NCBI GenBank assembly: GCA_003671275.1
Contig: QWPB01000180.1
Coordinates: 1 to 64,000, forward strand
Source of the DNA: Planctomycetota bacterium
GTDB taxonomy: Bacteria; Planctomycetota; Planctomycetia; Planctomycetales; Planctomycetaceae
Length of the DNA: 64,000 bases
Direction: 5' to 3'
The translations under genes were made by a program, and so were the position numbers. Position 1 is the first letter of the stretch; each line of letters starts with the position of its first letter. The notes beneath the pieces are model-generated. The model saw only the letters and a list, made by a program, of their open reading frames with translations, was not told where the DNA came from and searched no databases. Shown here one piece after another: positions 10,157 to 18,742 of the stretch.

Positions 10157-11362
10157 ATGAAGTCTGCCTTGCCCCTGCGTTTTTCCATGCGAACGATCAT
10201 TCTGGCCAGCAGTCTGGGGACTGTGCTGGGCGGTCTGATTGCGCCGGCAACGGGTCAGGACGACAGCCAATCAGCCCCCTTCGAGACGGCGATTCCTGCC
10301 GATTCCGAGGCGGAAACATCGGGGTTTCTCTTCTTTCCTCGCAGTGGTGCCGAAGAGATGTCGGCGACAACCGAGCCGCCGCCGATCACTCCCGCCGATG
10401 AATCCCCCGTCTCCGAATCCGGCCCCCGCGAGAGGCCGTCCTTTGCGGATGCGAGACTCGATCTGACGGAAGAGTATCAGGGCGATCACAATCGTTTTGA
10501 CGATGCCGGTGGCCGTCCCATTCCCTTCGAACCTGCGGAAGCCGACAACGGTTGGCGGGATTCCAGTATTCAGAGACCGGAAACGATCAGCCTGAATGAC
10601 CAGCCGTGGGTGGAATGGCACAAGATCACTATTCAGGGGCAAACGTTACCGACCGCCGAGGAGGGACTGGGCGTCACCAGCGTCGACATCAAGGGTACGC
10701 TGAAGTTTGCAAAGCTCCCCTTCCTGTTTGTGACCCCTCGGGTGGCTTGGCATTTTCTGGATGGCCCCCCCACGACCGATTTACCGCCACGACTGTTTGA
10801 TTTTTCGCTGGATACCACCGCGTTTGTACCGCTCGATGACCGCTGGATGATCCAGGCAGGGGTGGCTCCCGGCATGTACACCGACCTGCATGCGATGCAG
10901 GATGCGTTCCGGATCACCGGGCGGGGACTGGTGTTTTATCGCTGGTCACCTCAATTGCAGGTGGCGGGCGGGTTCATCTACCTCGGACGGAAAGATATCA
11001 CGGCACTGCCCGCTATCGGGGCCGTCTACACTCCCAGCGACGATCTCAAAGCCGAGTTGCTGTTTCCCAAGCCCAAGGTGGCTTACCGGTATCACCATGA
11101 TCTGGATCGCGAGCGGTGGGTCTACCTGACTGGTGAACTTGGCGGGGGCACATGGGCCATTCAGCGCAGCAGCGGGAGCGATGACATCGCAACCTACCGT
11201 GACCTGCAGCTGCTACTGGGGATTGAACACAAGGAAACCGGCGGACTGAACTGGCAGATGGAAGGCGGTTATGTCTTCTCCCGTGAAATTGAATACGAAT
11301 CACAAATCGGAAACACCGAGCTTCCAGCCACAGCAGTGTTGCGTCTGGTGTTGTCGTTCTAG
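10157..11362 (+). CDS. DUF6268-like predicted outer-membrane beta-barrel protein
   Basis: 401 residues with a likely signal peptide (TIILASSLGTVLGGLIAP, cleavage probably after PATG). A Pro/Ser/Glu-rich linker follows to about residue 130. The rest is dominated by alternating hydrophobic and aromatic strands (WMIQAGVAPGMYTD, LVFYRWSPQLQVAGGFIYLG, WQMEGGYVFSREIEYES) and ends in LRLVLSF, the terminal aromatic typical of outer-membrane barrels. This resembles planctomycete DUF6268 proteins as I remember them. The function is unknown; a porin or adhesion role is only a guess. The start at 10157 (MKSALPLRF) is preferred. 10187 (MRTIILASS) also gives a good signal peptide, and the open frame reaches 10106. 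Confidence 0.6.
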   Translation: MKSALPLRFSMRTIILASSLGTVLGGLIAPATGQDDSQSAPFETAIPADSEAETSGFLFFPRSGAEEMSATTEPPPITPADESPVSESGPRERPSFADARLDLTEEYQGDHNRFDDAGGRPIPFEPAEADNGWRDSSIQRPETISLNDQPWVEWHKITIQGQTLPTAEEGLGVTSVDIKGTLKFAKLPFLFVTPRVAWHFLDGPPTTDLPPRLFDFSLDTTAFVPLDDRWMIQAGVAPGMYTDLHAMQDAFRITGRGLVFYRWSPQLQVAGGFIYLGRKDITALPAIGAVYTPSDDLKAELLFPKPKVAYRYHHDLDRERWVYLTGELGGGTWAIQRSSGSDDIATYRDLQLLLGIEHKETGGLNWQMEGGYVFSREIEYESQIGNTELPATAVLRLVLSF

Positions 11363-11434
11363 ATAACTCGTGCGGCACAATGTGGGTGCTGCGGTGATGC
11401 GATTCACTGCTGGGGAACAGACCGGGAACTTGGC

Positions 11435-12640
11435 GTGGAAACCGATGTCGCGACCATAGAGGTGCTGGAGCGACTGCGGGCGACCCCCGCGATCTGGGAA
11501 CAGCTCACTCGAACGGACAACTCCGCACTCGCGGTGCAGGCTGTACTGCGTCAGGAGTTTCCCGCCGATGTGGTCCGGGCAGCACTGAGTCTGGCGGAAT
11601 TGCGAATGCAGGGGCGGTCCAAGTTCACCCGTTCCGAAGGGATGTGGTTCGATCGTGTCCGGCTGGAGCAGGCGACCCATGAAACCGTCGCCCGGCACAA
11701 AGCTGCTCGATACCGCGATCTGGCGGGGTCTCCGGTGGTCGACTTGTGCAGCGGGCTGGGAGCGGATTCGATCGCGATTGCTGCTCATGCGCATGTCGAA
11801 GCGGTCGATGCCGCACCATTGGCTAGCTGGTTTGTCGCTCGCAACGCCGAGGTGTATGGCGTCGCCGAGCGGATCATGCCCTGCCTCGCGACCGCTGAAT
11901 CCGTCTCGCTGGCGGGACGGATTGTGCATCTCGACCCCGATCGCCGTTCGCAGGGACAACGTCAGATTCGCCTGGAAAGCGGCTCGCCGGGATTACCGTT
12001 CCTCCAAGAGCTGACTCAGACTGCGGCAGGTGGTGCGATCAAGGTCTCCCCAGCCAGTAACTTTGGCGGAAAGTTCCCGCAATGCGAAATCGAGTTGATC
12101 AGCCTGCAGGGAGAATGCAAAGAGGCCACGATCTGGTTTGGGAGTCTGCGGCAACCTGAACCATTCCGGGCCACCGTCCTGCCCGCCGGGGCCTCAATTG
12201 CCGGTGATCCCTGGGACTACCGCCCCCAGTTGCGACCGCTGGGACGCTACTTGTTCGATCCCGATCCCGCGGTTGTTCGAGCGGGCCTGGTCGATCTTCT
12301 AGCGGAGCAATGCGGGCTGGGGCGGCTGGACGACGCCGAGGAGTATCTGACCGGAGAAACTCCCGTCGAATCGCCCTTCCTGCGTCGATTTGAGGTGCTG
12401 GCCGAATTGCCCAACAACCATCGCGAGATCCGCGACTGGTTCCGCCTGTCGTCATTTGGTCAGGTCGAAATCAAATGTCGACACATTCGCATCGATGCGA
12501 ACGAAGTCCGTCGCAAGCTTCCACTTCCGGGGCGTGAGCCGGGCGTGCTGCTGTTTGTGCGGCTGGCGGGAAAAACGCGGGCGATTGCCGCCCGCCGTTG
12601 TTCATCACTCACCACCGAATTACCGAATGATCGTCTCTAG
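11435..12640 (+). CDS. Class I SAM-dependent methyltransferase with THUMP-like domain
   Basis: 401 residues starting at a GTG (METDVAT). Residues 101-113 (VVDLCSGLGADS) form SAM-binding motif I, followed by EAVDAAP for the acidic ribose-binding position. HLDPDRR (near 170) stands where the DPPR-type motif occurs in this family. The C-terminal 110 residues match the THUMP-like pattern: EEYLTGETPVESPFL, a WFR segment, GQVEIKCRHIRID and a final small beta unit. Members are predicted RNA methyltransferases, but the target is not established. Its 3' end overlaps the convergent thioredoxin gene by 21 bases. Confidence 0.75.
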   Translation: METDVATIEVLERLRATPAIWEQLTRTDNSALAVQAVLRQEFPADVVRAALSLAELRMQGRSKFTRSEGMWFDRVRLEQATHETVARHKAARYRDLAGSPVVDLCSGLGADSIAIAAHAHVEAVDAAPLASWFVARNAEVYGVAERIMPCLATAESVSLAGRIVHLDPDRRSQGQRQIRLESGSPGLPFLQELTQTAAGGAIKVSPASNFGGKFPQCEIELISLQGECKEATIWFGSLRQPEPFRATVLPAGASIAGDPWDYRPQLRPLGRYLFDPDPAVVRAGLVDLLAEQCGLGRLDDAEEYLTGETPVESPFLRRFEVLAELPNNHREIRDWFRLSSFGQVEIKCRHIRIDANEVRRKLPLPGREPGVLLFVRLAGKTRAIAARRCSSLTTELPNDRL

Positions 12641-13444
12641 CAAATCCGGATCCAGAACCACCCGGGTGGACAGGTAGCGGTCGGGCGTCTGCTTGAACTG
12701 GTCGCGATTTTCCTGGCTCTCGAACAGATAGAGCTGATCATCATAGAAGGCGGCATACCTGGTCGACCCGGGCACGTGCTGCTTCTTGTCCCAGATGACG
12801 ACCGGGTCGTATCCGCGGAATTGAGGCACGTACTGCTCCGGCCCCGCTTGAAACTGTTTCATCGCCTCGGGAGAGCTCAGGTTGTAAACCTGTTTCTCGT
12901 AAGTGATCGCGTGCTGCGGATTGCCCTTTACCCATTTCTTGTCACGCAGCAGCGTGACCGGGCAGTAGCCACCCAGTTGCAATGCGGGACTTTTGGGAAC
13001 GGGAGGCGTGGGGCGCGCGTGGACCCGGTGATACCAGTCCACCGCCGTGTCGATCGATTGTGTGTAGTCGACAGCGGAACGCATCCCGCTGGACTCTGCG
13101 ATCCGCTCGTTCAGCAGTGGGTCAATAATAATGTCGGTCGGCCACCCCTTGACCTTGTACTGCGCCCGGATGTTCTCGTGGTTCGAGACATTGATCGAAA
13201 CCCCTACGAGCTTGTCCGCCAACCGCTGTTCGACATCGGCATGATGCAGCGTGGTACGCTCCATCGTAACGCAGGGACCGCAGTCCGATGAGTAGAAATG
13301 GATTAGTAACGGACGATTGAGGGTTCGAGCCTCTTTGAAGGCCGCTGCATAGTCGTTCCGCCAGTTGGTAGGCGGCGCAGCCCACGAGATCGACGCCAAT
13401 AGCGTGATACTGAGCACGGCGATCCAGGCGGAACGCAGGGGCAT
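12620..13444 (-). CDS. Secreted thioredoxin-fold protein with two YHS-like domains
   Basis: 274 residues beginning MPLRSAWIAVLSITLLASIS, a clear signal peptide. The thioredoxin domain carries the active-site CGPC at residues 55-58 (YSSDCGPCVTMER) and a cis-Pro-type segment at VKGWPTDI. It is followed by two YHS-like units: LGGYCPVTLLRDKKWVKG with TYEKQVYNLSS, then FRGYDPVVIWDKKQHVPG with FYDDQLYLFES. The protein is probably periplasmic; the domain pairing suggests thiol chemistry coupled to metal or heme handling, which is inference. An ATG at 13519 would add 25 residues before the signal peptide, so 13444 is preferred. Confidence 0.78.
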   Translation of the reverse strand: MPLRSAWIAVLSITLLASISWAAPPTNWRNDYAAAFKEARTLNRPLLIHFYSSDCGPCVTMERTTLHHADVEQRLADKLVGVSINVSNHENIRAQYKVKGWPTDIIIDPLLNERIAESSGMRSAVDYTQSIDTAVDWYHRVHARPTPPVPKSPALQLGGYCPVTLLRDKKWVKGNPQHAITYEKQVYNLSSPEAMKQFQAGPEQYVPQFRGYDPVVIWDKKQHVPGSTRYAAFYDDQLYLFESQENRDQFKQTPDRYLSTRVVLDPDLLETIIR

Positions 13445-13884
13445 GACAGCATCCCCGGAAGCTGAGCGACTGTGGATCGGGCAAAAAGTGTGAAGGGGGT
13501 AGACCGTTACTGATGGCACGCACAGCAGTTCAACCGCCCGATCCCTCGTAACGGTCTCCTATTGCTATCGACGCTCAGGCACTGAAATTCCCGGAACGCC
13601 TTGCGTTTCATATGGTTTAGTACCCAGCTCGCACAGCGCATGACGATTGTGTCTGATCGTACCAGTCGCACGAAGAGAACGATCATTCGGGTTGGTCTTC
13701 CCCTGCGGGATATTCGCCCAACGGACCATCGCCCAGGCTGATTGCGCCAGCCTCACTTGATACCATCGGTACAGTCGACAGGGTTTGCCACTCAGGCGAA
13801 GTCTCTCCCCATGGCAAGATCCTCTCAATGTCCCCGCTTTTCGAGTCCTCACGGATTGTGCTTTCAGGAACTGTCGAGGCGGTC
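13445..13884. other. Divergent intergenic region
   Basis: About 440 bases between the thioredoxin gene (minus) and the IIA-like gene (plus). A 95-codon minus-strand frame crosses it, but its product is Arg-rich and has no recognisable domain. No repeat or clear promoter boxes were found. If the IIA-like gene starts at 13828 instead of 13885, the gap is shorter. Confidence 0.4.
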
Positions 13885-14466
13885 ATGATTCCAGTGCTAC
13901 GATCCGCCCCATCCGAACCGGGGGTCACCTTCATTCGGGCGATCACCAGCGAACAACTCCAATCGATCAATGCCTCGGCTTCGGCAGATCCCACGATTCG
14001 CGGGTGTCTGAATTCCCTGGAACCCAAGTTTCGTGGCGAGTTAGGTGCCTGCATTTTCTGGATGCTGGTCCGCGTCATCGGCCTGCCCCGCTCGGCGGCG
14101 ATCGAGGTGATCACAGCCATTAACCGGCGAGAGAAGATGGGGAGCACGGGTGTTGGCCGTGGCCTGGCTGTCCCCCACACACGGCATCCGCTCCTGGAAG
14201 CACACCTGGTAAGCCTGGCCCTCTTTCCGGACGACGAGTTCGAGTATGAGGCCCTCGACGCGGAACCCGTGCATTCCGTTTTTTTGGCTGTGACGGGCCC
14301 GGAGTCTCCGTCATCCCGGTTTCGGGTTCGAGAAGATCGGGCTCCCATCTCAATCTATCAGGATGTCCAGAACCCGCGGGACAGTCAGGAAGTTTTCGAC
14401 TTGCTGGTCGAGAGATTTCGACTGCGTGAACCGCTGACCGAGGAATGGTTACCTCTCCGCGTATAG
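13885..14466 (+). CDS. PTS IIA (PtsN-like) domain protein
   Basis: 193 residues. The C-terminal two-thirds match the fructose/nitrogen-type PTS EIIA domain: REKMGSTGVGRGLAVPHTRH, with the phosphorylatable His at residue 98, then LVSLALFPDDEFEYEALD and VHSVFLAVTGP. A ~60-residue N-terminal helical region precedes it. No EIIB, EIIC or HPr gene is nearby, so a regulatory role like that of PtsN is more likely than sugar transport. The ATG at 13885 has GAGG about 6 bases upstream; an in-frame ATG at 13828 is possible. Confidence 0.72.
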   Translation: MIPVLRSAPSEPGVTFIRAITSEQLQSINASASADPTIRGCLNSLEPKFRGELGACIFWMLVRVIGLPRSAAIEVITAINRREKMGSTGVGRGLAVPHTRHPLLEAHLVSLALFPDDEFEYEALDAEPVHSVFLAVTGPESPSSRFRVREDRAPISIYQDVQNPRDSQEVFDLLVERFRLREPLTEEWLPLRV

Positions 14467-14480
14467 TGCGGTTTTCAGGC

Positions 14481-14504
14481 CCGGCAGACAGGAATGTCTG
14501 CCGG
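14481..14504. repeat. Palindromic repeat, GCAGACA family
   Basis: Perfect 10-bp stem CCGGCAGACA (14481-14490) and TGTCTGCCGG (14495-14504) with loop GGAA, 14 bases after the stop of the IIA-like gene. The same core recurs at 39479-39500 and, degraded, at 40685-40704 and near 42296-42316. It may also act as a transcript-end hairpin. Confidence 0.8.
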
Positions 14505-14667
14505 ACCGATCCGCAGCACTGTCATTGCTTTCTGTGCGAACGAACGGCGGATTCGGAATCGGATCGAGTGCGACGGGCCCCACCACGTTTCCATCCTGTC
14601 CCTGCGAATTGAGATCTTCCCCCAGGGAAGCATGGCGAGCCGGTGGACGATGTCGTATCTTCCCGAT

Positions 14668-15525
14668 ATGCAACGACTCATTGGATCACATCTCAGTATC
14701 GCGGGCGGCTACTACAAGGCAGCGGACGCTGCCGGAGCGCTCGGAATGGCCACCGTCCAGATTTTCACCAAAAGCAGCAACCAGTGGCGCGGCAAGCCCC
14801 TGACCGACGAAGATGTGCGGCTGTTTCAGGAGGCGGTTGTCCGCAACAACCTCCAGCAGCCCTGCGCACATGACAGCTACCTCATCAATCTCGGCAGCAT
14901 GAATGACGAGTTGTGGCACAAGTCGATTGAAGCGTTCGTCGTCGAACTGGAGCGGGCCGAAACGCTCGGCCTGGTGGGACTGGTGACACATCCCGGAGCG
15001 GCCGGCGAGTCGGAAGAGGAGGACGCCCTCGCGCGTGTCGTCGAAGCCTTTAACATCATCAACAGCCGGACTGCCGGGTTTCGGGTACAGACCTGGATCG
15101 AAGCCACCGCGGGACAGGGCTCCACTCTCGGTTACCGCTTTGAGCATCTCGCCTACATCATCAACGAATCCCAGGATCCCGACCGGTTTGGAGTTTGTGT
15201 CGACACCTGCCACATCTTCGCCGCCGGTTACCCGCTGGGCACACCTGCGGAGTACGCCGCCACCTTCCAGGAGTTCGACGATGTGGTGGGCCTCGATCAG
15301 ATTCGAGCGTTTCACCTGAATGACAGCAAGAAGCCACTCGCCAGCCGTGTCGACCGCCACGACCATATTGGCGAAGGGATGCTGGGGCTGGAGCCGTTCC
15401 GACACCTGATGAATGACTCGCGGTTTGCCCACCTGCCGATGTATCTGGAAACCAAGAAAGAAGAACGCGACGGAGAAGAAATGGATGCCGTCAACCTGCG
15501 AACACTGCTGGGCCTGATCCGTTAA
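14668..15525 (+). CDS. nfo: Endonuclease IV (deoxyribonuclease IV, AP endonuclease)
   Basis: Cleaves 5' to abasic sites in base excision repair; a Zn-dependent TIM barrel. The 285 residues are typical. The expected metal ligands are visible in order: His in GSHLSIAG and AHDSYLINLG, His in THPGA, Glu in WIEATAGQGS, Asp and His in CVDTCHIFAAGY, His in RAFHLNDSK, Asp/His in DRHDHIGEG, and Glu in YLETKKEE. The ATG at 14668 starts exactly at the conserved MQRLIGSHLS; longer in-frame starts upstream (14494) add unrelated residues. ybeY follows after 60 bases, separated by a terminator-like hairpin. Confidence 0.95.
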   Translation: MQRLIGSHLSIAGGYYKAADAAGALGMATVQIFTKSSNQWRGKPLTDEDVRLFQEAVVRNNLQQPCAHDSYLINLGSMNDELWHKSIEAFVVELERAETLGLVGLVTHPGAAGESEEEDALARVVEAFNIINSRTAGFRVQTWIEATAGQGSTLGYRFEHLAYIINESQDPDRFGVCVDTCHIFAAGYPLGTPAEYAATFQEFDDVVGLDQIRAFHLNDSKKPLASRVDRHDHIGEGMLGLEPFRHLMNDSRFAHLPMYLETKKEERDGEEMDAVNLRTLLGLIR

Positions 15526-15535
15526 TGTCGTCCTG

Positions 15536-15570
15536 CTGACGGGGCGTGAACGGCCCCCTCAGCGCTTTTA
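15536..15570 (+). terminator. Terminator-like hairpin after nfo
   Basis: CTGAcGGGGC pairs with GCCCCcTCAG across GTGAACG, one internal mismatch pair, followed by CGCTTTTA. It sits between nfo and ybeY, so the two are probably not a simple operon. Confidence 0.5.
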
Positions 15571-15585
15571 CAGAATGGCCTCCGG

Positions 15586-16113
15586 ATGTCCTCCGCATCT
15601 CCCTATCAAGTGGACATCTCGGACTCCCAGTCAGCGGTCCAAATGTCCGAGGTGGAACTCCTTGAAGTGGTCGCCGCCACCTTGGCGGCCGAGGGGATCG
15701 TCGAGGCAGAGATCAGTATCGCGCTGGTTGATGATCCGACGATTCACGAGGTGAACCGTACCCACCTCGAACACAACTACCCCACCGACGTGATCAGCTT
15801 TCTGTTTGACAGCGAAATGCTCAATCCGCGATCCGCTCAGGCTCCTGGTCGCCGTGGAAATGGGCTGCGAATCGAGGGCGAAGTCATCCTGAGCGGGGAT
15901 ACCGCCGTCCGCGAAGCTCGAGAGTACGGCTGGGAGCCGCGGGCCGAGGTCCTGCTTTATCTGGTCCATGGCCTGCTACACTTGTGCGGCTATGACGACC
16001 TGAGCGATGAAGAACAGATTCTCATGCGCCGCCGCGAGCGGGAAATCCTGGCCTTATTCCAGCTGACTCCGCACTACGCCGAAGACCACGAACCGGCACA
16101 GACCGACCCGTAG
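15586..16113 (+). CDS. ybeY: YbeY endoribonuclease (16S rRNA maturation)
   Basis: Metal-dependent endoribonuclease involved in 16S rRNA 3' processing and ribosome quality control. The 175 residues are usual. The family core NYPTDVISFLF, the EGEVILSGDTA segment and the zinc motif HGLLHLCGYDD (residues 128-138) are present. The classic motif is HxxxHxxxxxH; here the third ligand position is Asp138 instead of His, a variant I believe is shared by several YbeY groups. The gene converges on the DUF1549/DUF1553 gene with 7 bases between stops. Confidence 0.93.
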   Translation: MSSASPYQVDISDSQSAVQMSEVELLEVVAATLAAEGIVEAEISIALVDDPTIHEVNRTHLEHNYPTDVISFLFDSEMLNPRSAQAPGRRGNGLRIEGEVILSGDTAVREAREYGWEPRAEVLLYLVHGLLHLCGYDDLSDEEQILMRRREREILALFQLTPHYAEDHEPAQTDP

Positions 16114-16120
16114 GTACGAT

Positions 16121-18346
16121 TCACCGTCGCAGAATAAATTCGTGGCTGGTGACCAGACTCCAGAACAGATCCTCCAGCCCTTCACGGCGCAAATGGTCAC
16201 TGGTCCCATCACGGATCAACAGCAGCGCCGCCGCCTCTTCGCCCGGCGTTGGTGCCCGACTCAGTGTGGCCCAGTAGGCTTCGTGAATCGCCTCACTCGG
16301 ACCCGCAGAACGGTTCAACAGGGCGGCAATCCGGTTGCCATCCGCGGTCAGCATCTGCTGCAGGGCTTCGCCTGAGATTAATTGAAACGCCTGGACCAGT
16401 GTGGGTGAATCCGTCCGCTCACATTCCGCCGACTGCAAACGGGGCGGCTTGCCGAACAGCGTCAAAAATTTATCCGAGCGAGAGGGAGTCTGATCACGAC
16501 TGCGGACTGCCTGCACCCCGGGCAGTTCGATCGCCCGCAGCCCGGAAGGGTATCCGTTGAACCGGGGCGGGGTGTCGAGTGCCTGACTGAGAGCATCGAG
16601 GAGCGGCTCCGCGCTGATCCGCCGGGGTATCGCTCGCGAGAAATTCGCTTCGTCGGTTGCATTCGTCTCGTTGGTTTCCGAGGCCAGCTGGTAGGTGGCC
16701 GAGTTCATAATCGTCCGCACCAGTGGCTTCAACCGAAAACCGCCGCGGGTAAACTCGCGGGCCAGGTAGTCCAGCAACTCCGGATGGGAAGCTGGGTTTG
16801 ACTCGCGGAAATCGTCGATCGGATCAACAAGACCTCGTCCAAATAAATGGAACCAGATCCGATTCGCCTGGGCCTTCGCGAAGAACGGGTTCGCCGGATC
16901 GGCCAGCCATTCCCCCAGGGCCTCCAGACGCTCTGCGCGAGGCGGGACTGAAGCGGCAGCCAGCAGGAATCGAGGATCACGAGGCTGTCCCGTACGCGGG
17001 TCATCGATGCCCCCCTTGGCGGCGGCAAAGACGATCTGCTCACCCACAAATTCGTGTTTGTCGTTGTCATCGCGACGGTCGTTGTCGACGATCTTGTAAT
17101 CGACCCGTGAAAACAGATTCGCCCAGGCGTAGAAGTCATCCTGGGTCCAGCGGTCGAACGGATGGTTGTGACACTTGGCGCACTGCAGTCGGACCCCCAG
17201 AAAGACCTGGGCGGTCGCCTCGGCCCGCGAGATGGGATCCCGCAAGGCCCGGTAGTAGTTTGCAGGAGGAGAGCTATAGGTGCTGCCTTTGGCACTGACA
17301 ATGGCCGCAGCCCATTCGTTCCAAGGGGTATCCTGGGCGATCTGGGTCTTGATCCAGTGATGAAAGTTCTCGACCCCTTTGCGGTCGATGGTCTTCTCTT
17401 CATTCCTCAGCAAGTCCGACCACTTAAGCGCCCAGTACTCAACAAACTCCTTGCGATCGAGCAGGGTCTCTATCAGCTCCGACCGCTTGTCGGGATTGTT
17501 CATGGCCATGAACTCGCGGGCTTCCACCGCCGAGGGCAGTGATCCCAGCAGATCGTAATAGGCCCGCCGCAAAAACGTGGCGTCGTCACACAACCCCACA
17601 GGTTGCATCCGCAGCCGGTTGAGCTTGGCAAATACCAGATCGTCGATGGGCCCTCGCGACGGAGGTGCCGTGAACTGAAACCCCGGTCGGTCGGGCACCC
17701 GCGCCAGCCGCACGGGCACCCGCCAGTGCAGATACCGCACGGTGATCGTTGTCTCGCCAAACTGTTCGCAATCGATCCGACCACCCGTGAGAACATTCGC
17801 GATCGGCTGGGACAGATCGAACGATGCCAGACCGGTCACATCGCGCGTCGTGCCATCGGAATGTGTCGCCACGGCTTTCAGCACCACTTCTCGCTGGTCA
17901 CCCGTGATCAGCACATCGCGTGGTTGGACATCCAGGGAAATGACGCGAATGGCCCCCGCTGGATCCGCCGGAGCCCCGGCAGCCACCCATCGACGAAGGA
18001 TGGAGTATTCGGGTGAATCGGGCCGAAACCGCTGCCCCCCCTGATGGGCCACCTGCATCGTTGGCTTGAGCAGGATCAAACTGGCATCCGGTTCGGCGGG
18101 ACTGACCCGGCGGCCAGACTGATCCCGGGTCAACGCCAGATAGTCCGAACGGGGATCGTCCCCCCTCAGGGACAGCTTCAACCCTCCCTTGCCCCGGGCA
18201 TTCCCGTGACAAGTCCCCATGTTGCATCCGGCATGGGACAACACCGCCATCACATCGCGATCAAACGACGGAACTGGCTCCACAGCCCACCCGGACTGCG
18301 ACACCACACCCCCGATGATCAACGTCAATAGAAGTCGAAGCCCCAT
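16121..18346 (-). CDS. DUF1549/DUF1553 protein with cytochrome-like N-terminus
   Basis: Large secreted protein characteristic of planctomycetes (741 residues). A signal peptide (LRLLLTLIIGGVVSQSGWA) leads into a cytochrome-like segment with CNMGTCHG at 41-48, an unusual CxxxxCH spacing. A bacterial Ig-like (Big2) domain follows (about 135-215: VISLDVQPRDVLI, AVATHSDGTTRDVTGLASF). DUF1549 carries a second motif CAKCH at 389-393 (LQCAKCHNHPFDRW), and DUF1553 occupies the C-terminus (ANRIWFHLFGRGLVDPIDDFR, SATYQLAS, LFGKPPRLQSAECERTDSPT). Such proteins usually pair with a DUF1501 gene; here none is adjacent. The biochemical role is unestablished. The ATG at 18346 has GAGG immediately upstream. 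Confidence 0.9.
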   Translation of the reverse strand: MGLRLLLTLIIGGVVSQSGWAVEPVPSFDRDVMAVLSHAGCNMGTCHGNARGKGGLKLSLRGDDPRSDYLALTRDQSGRRVSPAEPDASLILLKPTMQVAHQGGQRFRPDSPEYSILRRWVAAGAPADPAGAIRVISLDVQPRDVLITGDQREVVLKAVATHSDGTTRDVTGLASFDLSQPIANVLTGGRIDCEQFGETTITVRYLHWRVPVRLARVPDRPGFQFTAPPSRGPIDDLVFAKLNRLRMQPVGLCDDATFLRRAYYDLLGSLPSAVEAREFMAMNNPDKRSELIETLLDRKEFVEYWALKWSDLLRNEEKTIDRKGVENFHHWIKTQIAQDTPWNEWAAAIVSAKGSTYSSPPANYYRALRDPISRAEATAQVFLGVRLQCAKCHNHPFDRWTQDDFYAWANLFSRVDYKIVDNDRRDDNDKHEFVGEQIVFAAAKGGIDDPRTGQPRDPRFLLAAASVPPRAERLEALGEWLADPANPFFAKAQANRIWFHLFGRGLVDPIDDFRESNPASHPELLDYLAREFTRGGFRLKPLVRTIMNSATYQLASETNETNATDEANFSRAIPRRISAEPLLDALSQALDTPPRFNGYPSGLRAIELPGVQAVRSRDQTPSRSDKFLTLFGKPPRLQSAECERTDSPTLVQAFQLISGEALQQMLTADGNRIAALLNRSAGPSEAIHEAYWATLSRAPTPGEEAAALLLIRDGTSDHLRREGLEDLFWSLVTSHEFILRR

Positions 18347-18561
18347 CCTCAGTCACACCATTTCCCAAAAGAAACCCGCCTTCCGTTCACATTCACGATA
18401 AATCATATGACAACACAACGAAACCCCTGAGCATTGGAGAATCGGAACGGGCCCTGCCCTCTCCGGAATACAGTGGGCAGCCCCCCCTTCCGAAACGCCA
18501 TCACGCTCCGGCCCCTCATCCTTGTACCAGCTGCCCTCCGATCCCTATAATCTTGCTACTT

Positions 18562-18634
<73 letters not shown>

Positions 18635-18657
18635 CTCTGACGTAAAACCTTACTGAA

Positions 18658-18732
18658 TCGCATGTTGCGATACCTGACGATGTTCGTCAGTGCGGTGGAA
18701 AACCTGATTCGAGCGTGGTAGTCGACTACCAC
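18658..18732. promoter_or_regulatory. Three consecutive palindromes before the integrase
   Basis: TCGCA-TGT-TGCGA (18658-18670), CTGACGA-TGT-TCGTCAG (18674-18690) and the gapless 18-bp palindrome GTGGTAGTCGACTACCAC (18715-18732) lie between tRNA-Val and the integrase start at 18743. The first two share the loop TGT. Their placement suits recombinase arm or core sites or an operator for the integrase promoter; which one is inference. Confidence 0.6.
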
Positions 18733-18742
18733 AATTGAAGAA

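Noticed and set aside
13565-13852. 95-codon minus-strand frame between the thioredoxin and IIA-like genes
   Set aside because: Arg-rich, no ribosome site and no domain; probably chance.
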